This document shows positions 30,130 through 41,240 of a DNA stretch of 64,000 nt, piece by piece. The notes below the pieces were generated by a model. That model was not told the origin of the DNA, made no database searches, and was given only the letters and a program-made list of their open reading frames with translations. The DNA comes from JACVRU01 sp040902725. Its GTDB lineage: Bacteria; Actinomycetota; Thermoleophilia; Gaiellales; Gaiellaceae. Every line of letters starts with the position of its first letter. Positions within the stretch are counted from its first letter, which is position 1. The stretch spans positions 1-64,000 of the forward strand of contig JBBDWU010000044.1 of assembly GCA_040902725.1 (NCBI GenBank), written 5' to 3'. The position numbers were made by a program, and so were the translations under genes.

Positions 30130-30197
30130 GTGGCTGGACGCGCGAAGCTCGTCGTGAGACGATCGCCGCACACAACGCTTCGACCAGGGGGGAACAC

Positions 30198-31052
30198 ATG
30201 AGCGGGACCTTCGACCCGGTCCGGTACAAGGAGGTCCAGCGCCGGGACTGGACCGACGCCGCCCAGGGGTGGCGGACGTGGTGGCGGACGATCGAGACGA
30301 GCGTGGGCGTCGTCAGCGAGCGGCTCGTCGAGCTCGCGGAGATCGGCCCCGGCGACGTGGTGCTCGACGTCGCCACCGGTATCGGCGAGCCGGCGCTGCT
30401 CGCCGCCCAGCGCGTCAACCCGGGTGGGCGCGTGGTTGCCACCGACATCGCCCCCGGCATGATCGAGCTGGCGCGCGAGCGTGCCTCCGAGCTCGACATC
30501 GAGAACGCCGAGTTCGTCGAGCTCGACGCGGAGCAGCTCGACTTCACCGAGGAGTTCGACGCCGTGCTCAGCCGCTTCGGGCTGATGTTCTTCCCCGACC
30601 TGCCGGAGGCGCTCGCGCGCATCCGGCGGGCGTTGCGGCCGGGCGGCCGGCTGGCGGCCGCCGTGTGGGGGCCGCCGGATCGCGTCCCGTTCATCGCCCT
30701 CGCGTTCCAGGTGGTCTCGCGCGAGCTGGAGCTCCCGCCGCCGGGGCCTGGGGTGCCCGGCCCCTTCTCACTGGCCGACGTGCCGGCGCTCGAGCAGACG
30801 ATCGCGGCCGCCGGCTTCGCCGACGTGCGATCGGAGTCCGTCATGATCGAGCAGGAGTTCGACTCGGCCGAGGACTACGGCGCGTTCATGCGCGCGATCG
30901 CGGCACCCATCAACAGCGCGCTCGCCGAACGGACGCCGGAGGAGGCCGAAGCCGTCTGGGCCGCGATCGTGGAGGAGGCACGGAGGTTCGAGCGCGGCGG
31001 GAAGGTAGTGCTTCCCGGCGAGGCGATCTGCGTCGTCGCGCGCCGCCCGTAG
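30198..31052 (+). CDS. SAM-dependent methyltransferase, UbiE/MenG-like class I
   Basis: 284 residues. SAM motif I is VLDVATGIGEPALLAA, followed by the acidic residue of motif II (VATDIAPGMIELA) and the FPDLPEALARIRRALRPGGRLAAAVW post-motif. The substrate is unknown. The ATG at 30198 follows AGGGGGG by a few bases and is preferred over the longer open frame that starts at 30096 inside the divergent operator. Confidence 0.8.
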   Translation: MSGTFDPVRYKEVQRRDWTDAAQGWRTWWRTIETSVGVVSERLVELAEIGPGDVVLDVATGIGEPALLAAQRVNPGGRVVATDIAPGMIELARERASELDIENAEFVELDAEQLDFTEEFDAVLSRFGLMFFPDLPEALARIRRALRPGGRLAAAVWGPPDRVPFIALAFQVVSRELELPPPGPGVPGPFSLADVPALEQTIAAAGFADVRSESVMIEQEFDSAEDYGAFMRAIAAPINSALAERTPEEAEAVWAAIVEEARRFERGGKVVLPGEAICVVARRP

Positions 31053-32813
31053 CTACGTCTGCTTGTACTCGGGCCCGGAGCCGCCCTCGGGCACGGTCAG
31101 GCGCCCGCCCTTCGCCGTGATCGCGCCGCACTGGACGCAGTTCGACGCCGTCACCTCGACGTCGACCGTCCCGTCGCCGTGGCCCTCGCCGAGCTCGTAC
31201 ACGTGCGCCGGGCACATCCGCACCCACATCTCCGCCAGCCTGATCGGCACACGCCGCTGGATCCGGATGTGGCTCGGCTGGTCGTCGCGCGTCCTGTTGC
31301 CGGAGAGGAAGACGGACGAGAGCTTGTCGAAGGTGAGCCTGCCGTCGGCACGCGGATAGCGGCGCGCGCGGTCGGTGCGCATGAGCGGTTGCTCGGCGTC
31401 GCTCTCCGTCCGCGCGTCGCCGGGCGGAAGGCGACCGCGAGAGGCGGTCATCATCCCGGCCATCGCCCCGCCCACCAGGAAGCCGCGGCCGAAGGCCTGC
31501 CGCATGTTCCGCACGCGGCGGAGCTCGTCCCAGACGAAGCTCTCCCGCAGCGCCCCGTCGTAGCCGGCGAGCGCGCCCGGCGTCCACGGAGTCGATCCCG
31601 GCTGAACAGCCGCGAACGCCGCCTCGGCCGCCAGGCGACCCGACTCGATCGCGTAGTGGATGCCCTTCAGCGCGGGCACGTTGACGAGCCCGGCGCCGTC
31701 GCCGACGATCAGCAGGCCGGGCGCGTGCAGCCGCCGCGGCAGCGACAGGAAGCCGCCCTCGGGGATCGTCTTCGCGCCCCACTCCACGCGCTCGCCGCCC
31801 GCCAGGATGCGCCGCACGAGCTTGTGCGTCTTCAGCTCCTGAAGCAGGTCGTGCACCGACAGTTCGGCGTCCCGGTAGTCCAGCCCGACGACCATCCCGA
31901 GCGTGACGTGGTCGTCACCCATCGGGTAGATGAATGAGCCGCCAAACTCGCGGAAGGCGGCGCCGCCGCGGAGCGGCCAGCCCATCGTGTGGATCACCCG
32001 CCGGAGCGGCTTCGCGACCCGCCAGACCTCCTTGACGCCGAGCGCCCAGACCTGCGGATTGCTCCCGCCGAGACCGAAGCGCTCGAGCGCCGCCCCGGTC
32101 AGGTGCCCGAGCGTGCCCTCGGCGAGGACGGTCACGCGCGCGACGACGTCCGAGCCCGGCTCGTAGTTGCCCAGCTGCTCCCCCTCCCGCCCCCGGCCTC
32201 GGTCGCCGGTGCGCACCCCGACGATCCGCGCGCCCTCGGCCAGCAGCTTGTCCGCCGACGTCTCCGGGAGGATCGTTACGCCCAACCCCTCGGCCTCGTC
32301 CGCGAGCCAGCGCCCGAGCTGCGAGAGCGACGCAACCTGGTTGCCGTGGTTCTTCATGGTGGGCGGGGTGGGGATTCGGTACGCGCCCCCGCGCGTGAGG
32401 AAGTAGACGGACTCGTGGTCGACCGGCCCGTACAACGGCAGCTCGTCCAGGCGCTTGCGGCCCTTGAAGAGCCGCTGGAGCGAACGGGGGTTCACGACCG
32501 CGCCCGAGAGCAGGTGCGAGCCCGGCTGCTTGCCCTTCTCCAGGACCGCGACCGGCACGTCGCCGAGCCGCGAGGCGGCCTCCGGGTGCTCCTCGAGCAG
32601 CTGGCCGAGGCGAATGGCGCAGGCGAGGCCGGCAGGCCCGGCGCCGACGATCAGGACGCCGACGTCGATCCGCTCGCCCGCGGGATCGGTGGGTGCGACG
32701 ATCGCGTCGGCGGGCGACCACGGCGGCGGCCAGTCGGCCGGCTTCACCGGCCCGCGCGGGCGCGGCCGTGAGGGGCCGGGAGCCGGGGGCCGGACGAGCC
32801 CTCTACGCGCCAC
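31053..32813 (-). CDS. electron-transfer flavoprotein:quinone oxidoreductase
   Basis: 586-residue membrane-associated flavoprotein passing electrons from ETF to the quinone pool. An FAD-binding [10 protein letters not shown] lies near residue 57 and the family core ([47 protein letters not shown]) is clear. At the C-terminus the iron-sulfur domain has C534 (CPAHVY), C559 and C562 (NCVQC), but the fourth ligand expected two residues on is Ile565. It starts at a GTG 11 nt inside etfA, completing an etfB-etfA-ETF:QO operon. Confidence 0.9.
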   Translation of the reverse strand: MARRGLVRPPAPGPSRPRPRGPVKPADWPPPWSPADAIVAPTDPAGERIDVGVLIVGAGPAGLACAIRLGQLLEEHPEAASRLGDVPVAVLEKGKQPGSHLLSGAVVNPRSLQRLFKGRKRLDELPLYGPVDHESVYFLTRGGAYRIPTPPTMKNHGNQVASLSQLGRWLADEAEGLGVTILPETSADKLLAEGARIVGVRTGDRGRGREGEQLGNYEPGSDVVARVTVLAEGTLGHLTGAALERFGLGGSNPQVWALGVKEVWRVAKPLRRVIHTMGWPLRGGAAFREFGGSFIYPMGDDHVTLGMVVGLDYRDAELSVHDLLQELKTHKLVRRILAGGERVEWGAKTIPEGGFLSLPRRLHAPGLLIVGDGAGLVNVPALKGIHYAIESGRLAAEAAFAAVQPGSTPWTPGALAGYDGALRESFVWDELRRVRNMRQAFGRGFLVGGAMAGMMTASRGRLPPGDARTESDAEQPLMRTDRARRYPRADGRLTFDKLSSVFLSGNRTRDDQPSHIRIQRRVPIRLAEMWVRMCPAHVYELGEGHGDGTVDVEVTASNCVQCGAITAKGGRLTVPEGGSGPEYKQT

Positions 32814-33750
32814 GCTTCTGCCTCACGAGCTCGGTCAGCTTGGGGACGATCGCGTGCAGGTCGCCCACGACGGCGAGGTCCGAGTACTCGAAGATCGGCG
32901 CGTTCGCGTCCTTGTTGATCGCCACGATCACGTTCGAGCCCTGCATGCCGACCTTGTGCTGGATCGCCCCCGAGATGCCGACGGCCAGGTAGAGCTTGGG
33001 CGCGACCGTCTTCCCGGTCTGCCCGATCTGGTGGGCGTAGGGGTACCAGCCGGCGTCGACCACGGCCCGGGTCGCGCCGACCGCCCCGCCGAGCGCCTTG
33101 GCCAGCTCCTCGACGAGCGTGAACTGCTCGGGCGCGCCGAGCCCGCGGCCGCCGGCGACGATCACGTCGGCGTCCTCGAGCGCCGGCCCGCCGGACTCCT
33201 CGTGCGCCTGCTCGATCATCACCGCGGCCGTCGAGAAGTCCCGCAGCTCGGCCGAGAAGTCCTCGACCTCGGGCTCGGCCCCATGCGGGGATGCGTCGAA
33301 CACGCCGGAGCGGAAGAGGGCGAGGCGGGGCGTGTCCGTCCAGCCCACGTCCACGTAGATCGTGTCCTGCAGGGCCGGGCGCTTGGCGACCAGGTCCGGC
33401 GTGAGGTCGACGAGGTCCCAGTTGAGACCGGCGTCGAGCCGTGCGGCGAGACCGGCGGCGACGTCGGCGGCGAGCACCGAGCCCGCGAAGAGGACGTTCT
33501 CGAAGCCGTGCCCCTCGACGAGCGTCGCGAGCGCGTCGACTCGAGGTTGGGGCAGCGGCGCCTCGACGGCCGCGTCGTCCCAGACGTAGACCTTCGCGGC
33601 GCCGGCGGCCTGCGAGGCGGCTCCGCGCACATCCGCCCCCACGAGCACGCCGGTGACCTCGCCGCCGAGCTCGGCCGCCTTTGCGAGCACTCCGAGCGAG
33701 CCCTTTTGGAGCTCGCCCCCGTGGTGCTCGAGGAAGACGAGGGTGCTCAT
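32803..33750 (-). CDS. etfA: electron transfer flavoprotein subunit alpha
   Basis: 315-residue FAD-carrying subunit. The C-terminal FAD motif ([41 protein letters not shown]) is typical. With EtfB it collects electrons from acyl-CoA and other dehydrogenases. Overlaps etfB by 4 nt. Confidence 0.95.
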   Translation of the reverse strand: MSTLVFLEHHGGELQKGSLGVLAKAAELGGEVTGVLVGADVRGAASQAAGAAKVYVWDDAAVEAPLPQPRVDALATLVEGHGFENVLFAGSVLAADVAAGLAARLDAGLNWDLVDLTPDLVAKRPALQDTIYVDVGWTDTPRLALFRSGVFDASPHGAEPEVEDFSAELRDFSTAAVMIEQAHEESGGPALEDADVIVAGGRGLGAPEQFTLVEELAKALGGAVGATRAVVDAGWYPYAHQIGQTGKTVAPKLYLAVGISGAIQHKVGMQGSNVIVAINKDANAPIFEYSDLAVVGDLHAIVPKLTELVRQKRGA

Positions 33751-34511
33751 ATGAGCCGCTTTTCCGCGAGGAACGCGACGATCTGCTCGGCGGCGCTGCC
33801 CTCGTCCTCGATCTTGCGGGAGTCGCCCCGCGGCGGCGGGTCGCTGAGCGCGAGCACCGTGGTCTTCGAGCCCGCCTCGCCGGCCTCGACCCCGAGCTCG
33901 GCGAGCGACAGCTGCTCCTGCGGCTTCTTCTTCGCGCCCATGATCCCCTTCAGCGACGGGTAGCGCGGCTCGTTGACGGCATCGGAGACGGCCACCACGG
34001 CCGGCAGCTTCGCCTCGATCACGTCGTAGCCGAACTCGGTCTGGCGCTTGCCCCGCACCTTCCCCGGCTCGACGGTGAGCTCGGCGACCTGGGAGATGAC
34101 CGGCCGGCCGAGCCGCTCGGCGACCGCGGCCCAGAGGACGGCGCCGTCGGAGTCCGCCGACTGCTGGCCGAAGAGCACCAGCTCGGCTTCCTGTCGCGCC
34201 AGCACCTCGGCGAGCACGCGGCTCGTGGCGACGAGGTCGGATCCGGCGGCCGCATCGTCGGCGACGTGAACGGCTCGGTCGGCGCCCATGGCGAGTGCCT
34301 TGCGAAGCGCGTCGGCGGCGTTGGCGGGACCCATCGTCACGACCACGACCTCACCGTCGCCCGTGCGCTCCTTGACCCGCAGCGCCTCCTCGACGGCGTG
34401 CGCGTCGAAGGGATTCAGGGCCCCTTCGCCGCTGCGGTCGAGCCGCTTCGTGGCCGGATCGAGCCGCTTCGAGCCCTCCGGGACCTGCTTCACGCAGACG
34501 GCGATCCTCAT
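33747..34511 (-). CDS. etfB: electron transfer flavoprotein subunit beta
   Basis: 254-residue AMP-binding subunit, starting MRIAVCVKQVPEG as usual, with the DLVATSRVLAE and LPAVVAVSDAVNEPRYPSLKGIMGAKKK signature. It is the first gene of the operon. A TAGAGT at 34521-34526 (minus strand) lies 9 nt from the ATG as a possible -10. Confidence 0.95.
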   Translation of the reverse strand: MRIAVCVKQVPEGSKRLDPATKRLDRSGEGALNPFDAHAVEEALRVKERTGDGEVVVVTMGPANAADALRKALAMGADRAVHVADDAAAGSDLVATSRVLAEVLARQEAELVLFGQQSADSDGAVLWAAVAERLGRPVISQVAELTVEPGKVRGKRQTEFGYDVIEAKLPAVVAVSDAVNEPRYPSLKGIMGAKKKPQEQLSLAELGVEAGEAGSKTTVLALSDPPPRGDSRKIEDEGSAAEQIVAFLAEKRLI

Positions 34512-34520
34512 GGCGCGGGG

Positions 34521-34526
34521 ACTCTA
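34521..34526 (-). promoter_or_regulatory. candidate -10 of the etf operon
   Basis: TAGAGT, the same hexamer as at the vapBC and acyl-CoA dehydrogenase promoters, 9 nt before the etfB ATG. No convincing -35. Confidence 0.45.
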
Positions 34527-34583
34527 ACCGCGGGAACCTCTGCTAGGGTGCCGCCCTTCGAGCGCGAATACGGAGTCCCCCCG

Positions 34584-35444
34584 ATGCTCCGCCGAATCCT
34601 TTTCATCCTCATCCTCGCAGCCACCTTCGCCGCGCCCGCGAGCGCGAAGGTGCCGCGGCTGATCTTCCCCGTCGTCGGCCCGAGCAACTTCACGAACGAC
34701 TTCGGCGCCCCGCGCGGATCCGGGCGGCACGAGGGTAACGACATCATGGCGCCCAAGCGGGCGGCCGCGGTCGCCGTCGAGTCCGGCACCGTCAGGCTCT
34801 GGACGACCTCGGCCCGCGCCGGTTGCATGCTCTATCTGCACGGCGACAGCGGCACGTCTTACCTCTACATCCACCTCAACAACGACCGCACGCTGAAGAA
34901 CGACAACGCCGGGTCTTGCGTGCCTGGCATCGCGTATGCGCGCGGGCTCGAGAACGGCGCGCGGGTCGCCGCCGGGGAGATGATCGGCTACGTCGGCGAC
35001 TCCGGCGATGCCGACGGCATCGCGTCGCATCTCCACTTCGAGGTGCACCCGGGAGGCGGCGGCGCGGCCAATCCGTACAAGCATTTGCTGGCCGCGCGGA
35101 GGCTGCTCTTCGCCGCGGCGCCCGGCTCCGAGGTCTTCAAGCTCTCGATGCGGGGGACGGTCGTCGAGGCCGCGCCCAGCTCGGCAACGCTCGACGTCGA
35201 CCGGCTCGTGCGGTATCCCGGCGGCCTCCAGGTGAGAGAGGTGAACCGCAAGGTCGAGCTCTCGGTCTCGCCCGAGACCGCGATCTTCAACCCGCTGGGC
35301 GCGCTGATCGCGGGCGCCCAGATCGCCAACCTCGCCGCGGGCAAGCCTGCGGTCATCTGGACGCAGACGCAGGAGAACACGCTCCAGGCGCAGCTCGGCG
35401 CTCCGCTCGCGCTGCTCGCCGAGAAGATCTCGCTCGGCTCGTAG
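34584..35444 (+). CDS. secreted M23-family metallopeptidase-like protein
   Basis: 286 residues with a signal peptide (ends near PASA, residue 21). The LytM/M23 zinc ligands are all present: H49 and D53 (GRHEGNDIMAP), and H149 and H151 of HLH, so it may cleave peptidoglycan cross-links. The C-terminal third has no recognised domain. The frame is open from 33681, but the ATG at 34584 starts a clean signal peptide. It ends 2 nt from the end of the convergent mutase small-subunit gene. Confidence 0.87.
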   Translation: MLRRILFILILAATFAAPASAKVPRLIFPVVGPSNFTNDFGAPRGSGRHEGNDIMAPKRAAAVAVESGTVRLWTTSARAGCMLYLHGDSGTSYLYIHLNNDRTLKNDNAGSCVPGIAYARGLENGARVAAGEMIGYVGDSGDADGIASHLHFEVHPGGGGAANPYKHLLAARRLLFAAAPGSEVFKLSMRGTVVEAAPSSATLDVDRLVRYPGGLQVREVNRKVELSVSPETAIFNPLGALIAGAQIANLAAGKPAVIWTQTQENTLQAQLGAPLALLAEKISLGS

Positions 35445-35446
35445 CC

Positions 35447-35845
35447 CTAGGCCACAGGCACGCGGCCGCGGATGAAGTCCACGATCGCGCTCGTGGGCGC
35501 GCCCGGCGTGAAGACCTCGGCCACGCCCTGGCTCCTTAGCTCCTCGGCGTCCTCGCGCGGGATCGTCCCGCCCACGACGACGAGCACGTCATCCCGCTCG
35601 TTCTCGCGCAGCAACTCCAGGATCTTCGGCACGAGCGTCATGTGGGCGCCGGAGAGGATGGAGATCCCGACGGCGTCGGCGTCCTCCTGGACGGCCGTCT
35701 CGACGATCTGCTCGGGCGTCTGGTGGAGACCGGTGTAGACGACCTCCATGCCGGCGTCGCGCAGGGCGCGGGCGATGATCTTCGCGCCGCGGTCGTGGCC
35801 GTCGAGGCCGGGCTTGGCGATCACGACGCGGATCTTCCGGGCCAC
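35447..35845 (-). CDS. icmB: cobalamin-binding small subunit of acyl-CoA mutase (IcmB-like)
   Basis: 132-residue B12 domain with the base-off motif D15-x-H17-x-x-G20 ([10 protein letters not shown]), then GISILSGAH and VVGGTIP. Separate small B12 subunits of this length are typical of isobutyryl-CoA mutase and of split methylmalonyl-CoA mutases. The large subunit is encoded 1.6 kb upstream on the same strand. A TATACT at 35855-35860 sits 9 nt before the GTG start. Confidence 0.88.
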   Translation of the reverse strand: MARKIRVVIAKPGLDGHDRGAKIIARALRDAGMEVVYTGLHQTPEQIVETAVQEDADAVGISILSGAHMTLVPKILELLRENERDDVLVVVGGTIPREDAEELRSQGVAEVFTPGAPTSAIVDFIRGRVPVA

Positions 35846-35854
35846 GGTAGATGG

Positions 35855-35860
35855 AGTATA
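35855..35860 (-). promoter_or_regulatory. candidate -10 of the mutase small-subunit gene
   Basis: TATACT matches five of six bases of TATAAT, 9 nt upstream of the GTG. It suggests the small subunit has its own promoter and a very short leader. Confidence 0.5.
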
Positions 35861-35886
35861 GGACCGGCACTATGATCGCCGGGTCA

Positions 35887-35904
35887 ATGAAGGCCTCCGA
35901 GTGA
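35887..35904 (+). CDS. five-codon leader ORF before the metallo-hydrolase gene
   Basis: ATG-AAG-GCC-TCC-GAG-TGA (MKASE). Its stop overlaps the GTG start of the hydrolase gene as GTGA. TATGAT (35871-35876) could be the -10, putting the transcript start close to this ATG. It may be a chance ORF or a coupling device. Confidence 0.35.
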   Translation: MKASE

Positions 35905-36623
35905 AGCTCACGGTCGTCGGCTGCTCGCCGGCCTGGCCCAACCCGGGCGGCGCGCAGTCGGGCTACCTGCTCGAGGGGTCGGGACGGCTCCTCCTCGACT
36001 GCGGCCCGGGCGTGCTGGCGCGGTTGCGCGAGGAGGAGGCCTGGCCGCGCATCGACGCGATCGCGATCACGCACTTCCACCTCGACCACTGGGGCGACCT
36101 CGTGCCGTGGGTCTGGGGCTCGCTCTACGGGCTCGGTCACGACCTGCCGCGCGTCGAGCTCTGGCTGCCGCCGTCCGGCCAGGAGCAGCTCGCCGAGTTC
36201 GGCTCCCGCCTCGGCTGGGCGAACATGTTCGAGCTCGTCTTCGACCTGAAGGAGTACGAGGGCGGCACGCCGTTCCACGCCGCCGGCTTCGAGGTGCTCG
36301 CGCTCCGCCTGCCGCACTACACGCTCGAGACCTACGGCTTCCGGGTCACGAACGGGGAGAAGGTCGTTGCCTACTCGGGCGACAGCGGCCCGAGCGAGGC
36401 GCTCTCCGAGCTCGCCCGCGACGCAGACCTCTTCGTCTGCGAGGCGACGCTGATCACCGGCGAGGCGGACGGCACGCCGCGCGGCCACCTCTCGCTCGAG
36501 GAGGCGAACGAGGCGTTCGCCGCCTCCGGCGCGCGCCGTCTGCTCGTGACCCACCGCCCGCGCGAGTTGCCGTCCGAGAACGGCTACGAGCTCGCGAGCG
36601 ACGGGCTCCAGATCGACGTCTAA
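35901..36623 (+). CDS. MBL-fold metallo-hydrolase
   Basis: 240-residue metallo-beta-lactamase-fold protein of the RNase Z/phosphodiesterase-like branch. The metal motif H-x-H-x-D-H is THFHLDHW (H58, H60, D62, H63), and further ligands are likely at D187-like YSGDSGP and THRP near the C-terminus. Substrate unknown. It lies between the two mutase subunit genes on the opposite strand. Confidence 0.85.
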   Translation: MKLTVVGCSPAWPNPGGAQSGYLLEGSGRLLLDCGPGVLARLREEEAWPRIDAIAITHFHLDHWGDLVPWVWGSLYGLGHDLPRVELWLPPSGQEQLAEFGSRLGWANMFELVFDLKEYEGGTPFHAAGFEVLALRLPHYTLETYGFRVTNGEKVVAYSGDSGPSEALSELARDADLFVCEATLITGEADGTPRGHLSLEEANEAFAASGARRLLVTHRPRELPSENGYELASDGLQIDV

Positions 36624-36643
36624 TTACAACGTCGTTTTTGTGT

Positions 36644-36649
36644 TAGCTT
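36644..36649 (+). promoter_or_regulatory. leaderless promoter of the DUF433/DUF5615 pair
   Basis: TAGCTT lies exactly 7 nt before the GTG at 36657, inside a short AT-rich stretch (36621-36650) that is striking in this GC-rich DNA. Spacing fits transcription starting at the start codon itself. Confidence 0.55.
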
Positions 36650-36656
36650 AGGCCCT

Positions 36657-37094
36657 GTGGCCCGGGGCCGGCAGCAGATGGGTAAGCCGTTCAGCGTCCG
36701 CTTCAGCCGCACCACGGACGTCTTCGTGGAGCGTGAAGCCACAAGGACGCGACGGTCGAAGAGCGCGATCGTGGAGGGTCTGGCCGAGGAGGCCGCGACG
36801 ATCCGGCGCTTCCCCGGCCTCGCCTTCCGCGGCGACGACTGGGAGCGGCGTCCGTGGCTGATCGGAACGGGGCTCGACGTCTGGGAGCTGGTCGACATGC
36901 TCCGGAGCTATGACGGCGACGTCGAGCGCCTGGTCGCCGACAACCACGTCGAGGCGAGGCACGTTCAGCTTGCGGTGGCCTATTACGAGGAGCACGCCGA
37001 CGAGGTGGACGACGCGATCGCGGACAACCGGCGCCCGCTCGACGAGTTGAAGCGCCTCCACCCGTTCGTCCGGTTCGTCGAGACGACCGGCTGA
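36657..37094 (+). CDS. putative antitoxin with DUF433-like C-terminal domain
   Basis: 145 residues. The N-terminal part (SVRFSRTTDVFVEREATRTRRSKSAIVEGLAEEA) looks like a ribbon-helix-helix DNA-binding region, and the rest resembles DUF433/VapB45-type antitoxins. It is 6 nt upstream of a DUF5615-like PIN protein, the usual partner. An internal ATG at codon 8 is a possible alternative start. Confidence 0.72.
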   Translation: MARGRQQMGKPFSVRFSRTTDVFVEREATRTRRSKSAIVEGLAEEAATIRRFPGLAFRGDDWERRPWLIGTGLDVWELVDMLRSYDGDVERLVADNHVEARHVQLAVAYYEEHADEVDDAIADNRRPLDELKRLHPFVRFVETTG

Positions 37095-37100
37095 CGCTCG

Positions 37101-37447
37101 GTGCGCGTCCTGCTCGACGCGCAGCTCTCGCACCGCTTCCTCACCGATCCTCTGCGCCGGAACGGACACGACGTCCTCTCGCTCCAGGAGGAACGCGCCC
37201 TCGACGGGCTTGCCGACGAGGACGTGCTCGCGCTCGCTGCCGCCGAAGAGAGGGTCCTCGTAACGCGCAACAGCCGCGACTTCGCCCCGCTGACCCGGAC
37301 CTGGGCGGAGGCCGGGCGCGAGCACGCCGGTTGCGTGTTGATCTGGTCATTCGAGCACCACGAGTACGGACCGATCCTCCAGGCGGTCGAGCGCCTGCTG
37401 GCCGAGATAGACGACCAGGCCGGCTGGAAGAGCCTCGTGCTGTCCGT

Positions 37448-37451
<4 letters not shown>
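37101..37451 (+). CDS. PIN-like toxin, DUF5615 type
   Basis: 116 residues beginning [13 protein letters not shown], with D6, a central [10 protein letters not shown] segment and [13 protein letters not shown] (D60), as in DUF5615/Mut7-C-type PIN-like nucleases. With the preceding gene it forms a third toxin-antitoxin module in the window. It ends 3 nt short of icmA's 3' end (convergent). Confidence 0.78.
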
Positions 37452-39112
<1,661 letters not shown>

Positions 39113-39135
39113 GCGGCGGATTCTACGGGCGTGGC

Positions 39136-40785
39136 CTACTCGGACTTGAGCGGTTGCTTCTTCGACTGCTTCGGCGGTGAAGACCCCAGCCAGGCGCCGT
39201 CGTTCGGCACGTCGAGGATCTGCGTCACCGGCGGCGGCGCCGCAGGCTTCGGCTTCGGCTCGTCCTTCGCCGGCTTCGGCGCCCCGCCGCCGGCGGGAGT
39301 CGGCGCCACGGTTACCTCGACCGCTGCGGCCTCGATCTCCGTCTTCGAGATCTTGATGTCGCCCTTGCGCGGGTCGGTCACCTCGCCGGTCTCGACGCCC
39401 TCGAAGATCACCTCCGCGCTGTCGCCGTCGCCGTGCTTGCCCCCGTCCAGCAGGCGGACGATGAACTCCTCGCCGTCCTGCTCGCCGCCGAGGACCACCT
39501 CGTTCCCCTCGAAGTTCGCGCCCTCGAGGGTGCCGTGCTTGCCGTCGTCCGGCGGGTCGCCCTTCTTCTTGTGCCGCGCGTCGATCTCCCTCGGCTTCCG
39601 GTCGAAGTCCACCTTCAGCCACGAATTTTCGAAGACGACCGTGCCCGTCTTCTTGTCGAGCTTGCACTTGACGTCGGCCTTGATCTTCAGCCGCTCCCCG
39701 CCCGGCCGGATGAACTCGATGTTCGCGTGCAAGTGACCCGGGGCCGTGCAGCCGGGCTCGAAGCCGGGCTCGGGCTCGGGCTCGACGACCGTCACCGGCT
39801 CGGCCGCGCCGACGTTGTTCGCGGTGTTCGGCTCCGGATCGCTGGTCGTGGCCGCCGCGCTGTTCTCGACCACGCCCGGCCCGGTCGTCGCGGCAAGCAG
39901 ATCCACTGTCGCCGACGAGCCGGCGGCGATCGTCCCGAGCGAGCAGGCAAGCGGCACGAGCGTGCAGCTCCCCTGGCTCGGCCTCATCGCCGCAGGCGTC
40001 GCCGGGCCGACGAGCACGTCCGCCAGCTCGACGTCGTCGGCGTCGGCAGTCGGACCTACGTTCGCGACCGTGATCGTGTAGCTGATCGGGTCGCCGACGG
40101 ACACTGTCGTCGACGTCGTCGTCTTGGTGACCGCCAGGTCGGGCTGGACCACGGGGGCCGCCGGCGTGAACGCCCAGTTGAGCATGTAGTTGTGGCTCGG
40201 CTCGTTCGCGTGGTCGAACCCCACGTCGATCGCAAGCGAGTAGGTGGTGCCGGCCACGACCGGGAAGCGCACGCAGCTCTGCCGCGCGGGCGCGACCAAA
40301 ACCAAAGGGCAGTCGTCGTTGCCGGCGACGAGGACGAGCTCGGCGAAGCTCGAGCCCGTGTACGCCGAGAGGACGCTGTCGAAGTCGCTGCCGATCGTGT
40401 CGAACTGGACGCAGCCGGCCGCCGCCGCGGTCCACGTGAACCAGACCGAGCGCTTGGCCGGGTTCGGCAGCCCGCCCCAGAACGCCGGGTTCGGATTACC
40501 GTCCTCCGACATGCCGATCGTCTGCACGGGAACGGCTCCGCACTGCTGCGGCGACGGCGGTTCCTCGCCCGCGCCGAACGGATCGCCGTGCATCGGCTCG
40601 CCGGGCTCGGCGGTGGCCTCCTCCAGCGAGCCGGCTGTGGTGCCCGCCGGCGCGACACCGAGACCCTGCGCGTTTGCGAAATCGTCGTTCGGCGGGATCG
40701 CCGCCACCGCCTGCGCCACGCCGATGGCGAGGAGCCCCGCCAGCGCGAGCGCGCACGCCGTCCGTCTCCCGAGCTTACCCGCCAC
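39136..40785 (-). CDS. secreted protein with DUF11-like domain
   Basis: 549 residues: signal peptide (about 1-29), a cysteine-containing outer domain with [10 protein letters not shown] at its start as seen in bacterial pre-peptidase-like regions, then one DUF11 domain ([18 protein letters not shown] onwards, about residues 219-330), an acidic Glu/Pro linker, a beta-rich domain and a Pro/Lys-rich tail. GGGAGG lies 4 nt before the GTG at 40785, which decides the start. It is divergent from the giant surface-protein gene and may share its regulation. Confidence 0.75.
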   Translation of the reverse strand: MAGKLGRRTACALALAGLLAIGVAQAVAAIPPNDDFANAQGLGVAPAGTTAGSLEEATAEPGEPMHGDPFGAGEEPPSPQQCGAVPVQTIGMSEDGNPNPAFWGGLPNPAKRSVWFTWTAAAAGCVQFDTIGSDFDSVLSAYTGSSFAELVLVAGNDDCPLVLVAPARQSCVRFPVVAGTTYSLAIDVGFDHANEPSHNYMLNWAFTPAAPVVQPDLAVTKTTTSTTVSVGDPISYTITVANVGPTADADDVELADVLVGPATPAAMRPSQGSCTLVPLACSLGTIAAGSSATVDLLAATTGPGVVENSAAATTSDPEPNTANNVGAAEPVTVVEPEPEPGFEPGCTAPGHLHANIEFIRPGGERLKIKADVKCKLDKKTGTVVFENSWLKVDFDRKPREIDARHKKKGDPPDDGKHGTLEGANFEGNEVVLGGEQDGEEFIVRLLDGGKHGDGDSAEVIFEGVETGEVTDPRKGDIKISKTEIEAAAVEVTVAPTPAGGGAPKPAKDEPKPKPAAPPPVTQILDVPNDGAWLGSSPPKQSKKQPLKSE

Positions 40786-41132
40786 AGTTCCTCCCAGTTG
40801 TCCGCCTGAAGCGGCGCATCCGCAGCGCGCCGCGAGTCGCATTGTGAACGATGAACGCCAAAAGCGATAGAGGCCCGCTTATCCCCCGAGAGAGTGATCT
40901 TTCACGAAGCCCCCGAAACGGGGACGCCGTCCGGCGCGCCGATGACGATCATTACCCCAGCTCGCGCCCCGAAGGGCCGGGCAACTGCGTGCAATGAGAC
41001 CTGCGGCCAGACACTCAACCTCAAGTCGAGCCTTCGCGTTCGCGCTGGCCGAAGCCGTATGACTGGAAAGACACAGAAATGTGCTTTTTGACTTGTAATT
41101 TCCTGAAACTGCCGCTATCTTGTTGCGACCAG
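40786..41132. other. divergent intergenic region before the giant surface-protein gene
   Basis: No gene seen. It contains a perfect CCCCG/CGGGG stem with an AAA loop (40911-40923), followed by a second short inverted repeat (about 40924-40937), and it is unusually AT-rich from 41060 on. The promoter for the plus-strand gene lies at 41093-41121. Promoter elements for the minus-strand gene are not clear. Confidence 0.5.
41093..41121 (+). promoter_or_regulatory. promoter of the giant surface-protein gene
   Basis: TTGTAA (41093-41098) and TATCTT (41116-41121) with a 17-bp spacer, in the most AT-rich patch of the area. Transcription would start near 41128, about 110 nt before the main ATG. Confidence 0.6.
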
Positions 41133-41240
41133 ATGACGTACCTTATCGAGGGATCTGCGGTTCGCCGTTCAAGAGTGTTCATGTACACGCGCGCACGTGA
41201 CGATGAAAGAGAGCAGATGACGCTGGACCGGAAGCGATGA
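41133..41240 (+). CDS. 35-codon leader ORF overlapping the giant gene start
   Basis: An open frame from ATG 41133 to TGA 41238-41240 whose stop overlaps the giant gene's ATG (ATGA). Internal in-frame ATGs at 41181 and 41217 could also start it. It is Arg- and charge-rich (it ends MTLDRKR). Its start lies about 5 nt from the predicted transcript start. It may control translation of the downstream gene or be chance. Confidence 0.4.
   Translation: MTYLIEGSAVRRSRVFMYTRARDDEREQMTLDRKR

Noticed and set aside
30096..30197. 34-residue N-terminal extension of the methyltransferase
   Set aside because: It would run through the antitoxin operator and has no ribosome binding site; the ATG at 30198 follows AGGGGGG.
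40894..41040. Cyclic di-GMP or cyclic di-AMP riboswitch
   Set aside because: A GAAA-containing stem followed by GGGGACGC resembles part of the c-di-GMP-I core, but the conserved GGGCAAACC and AAAGCC parts are not in place. Not called without a covariance-model search.
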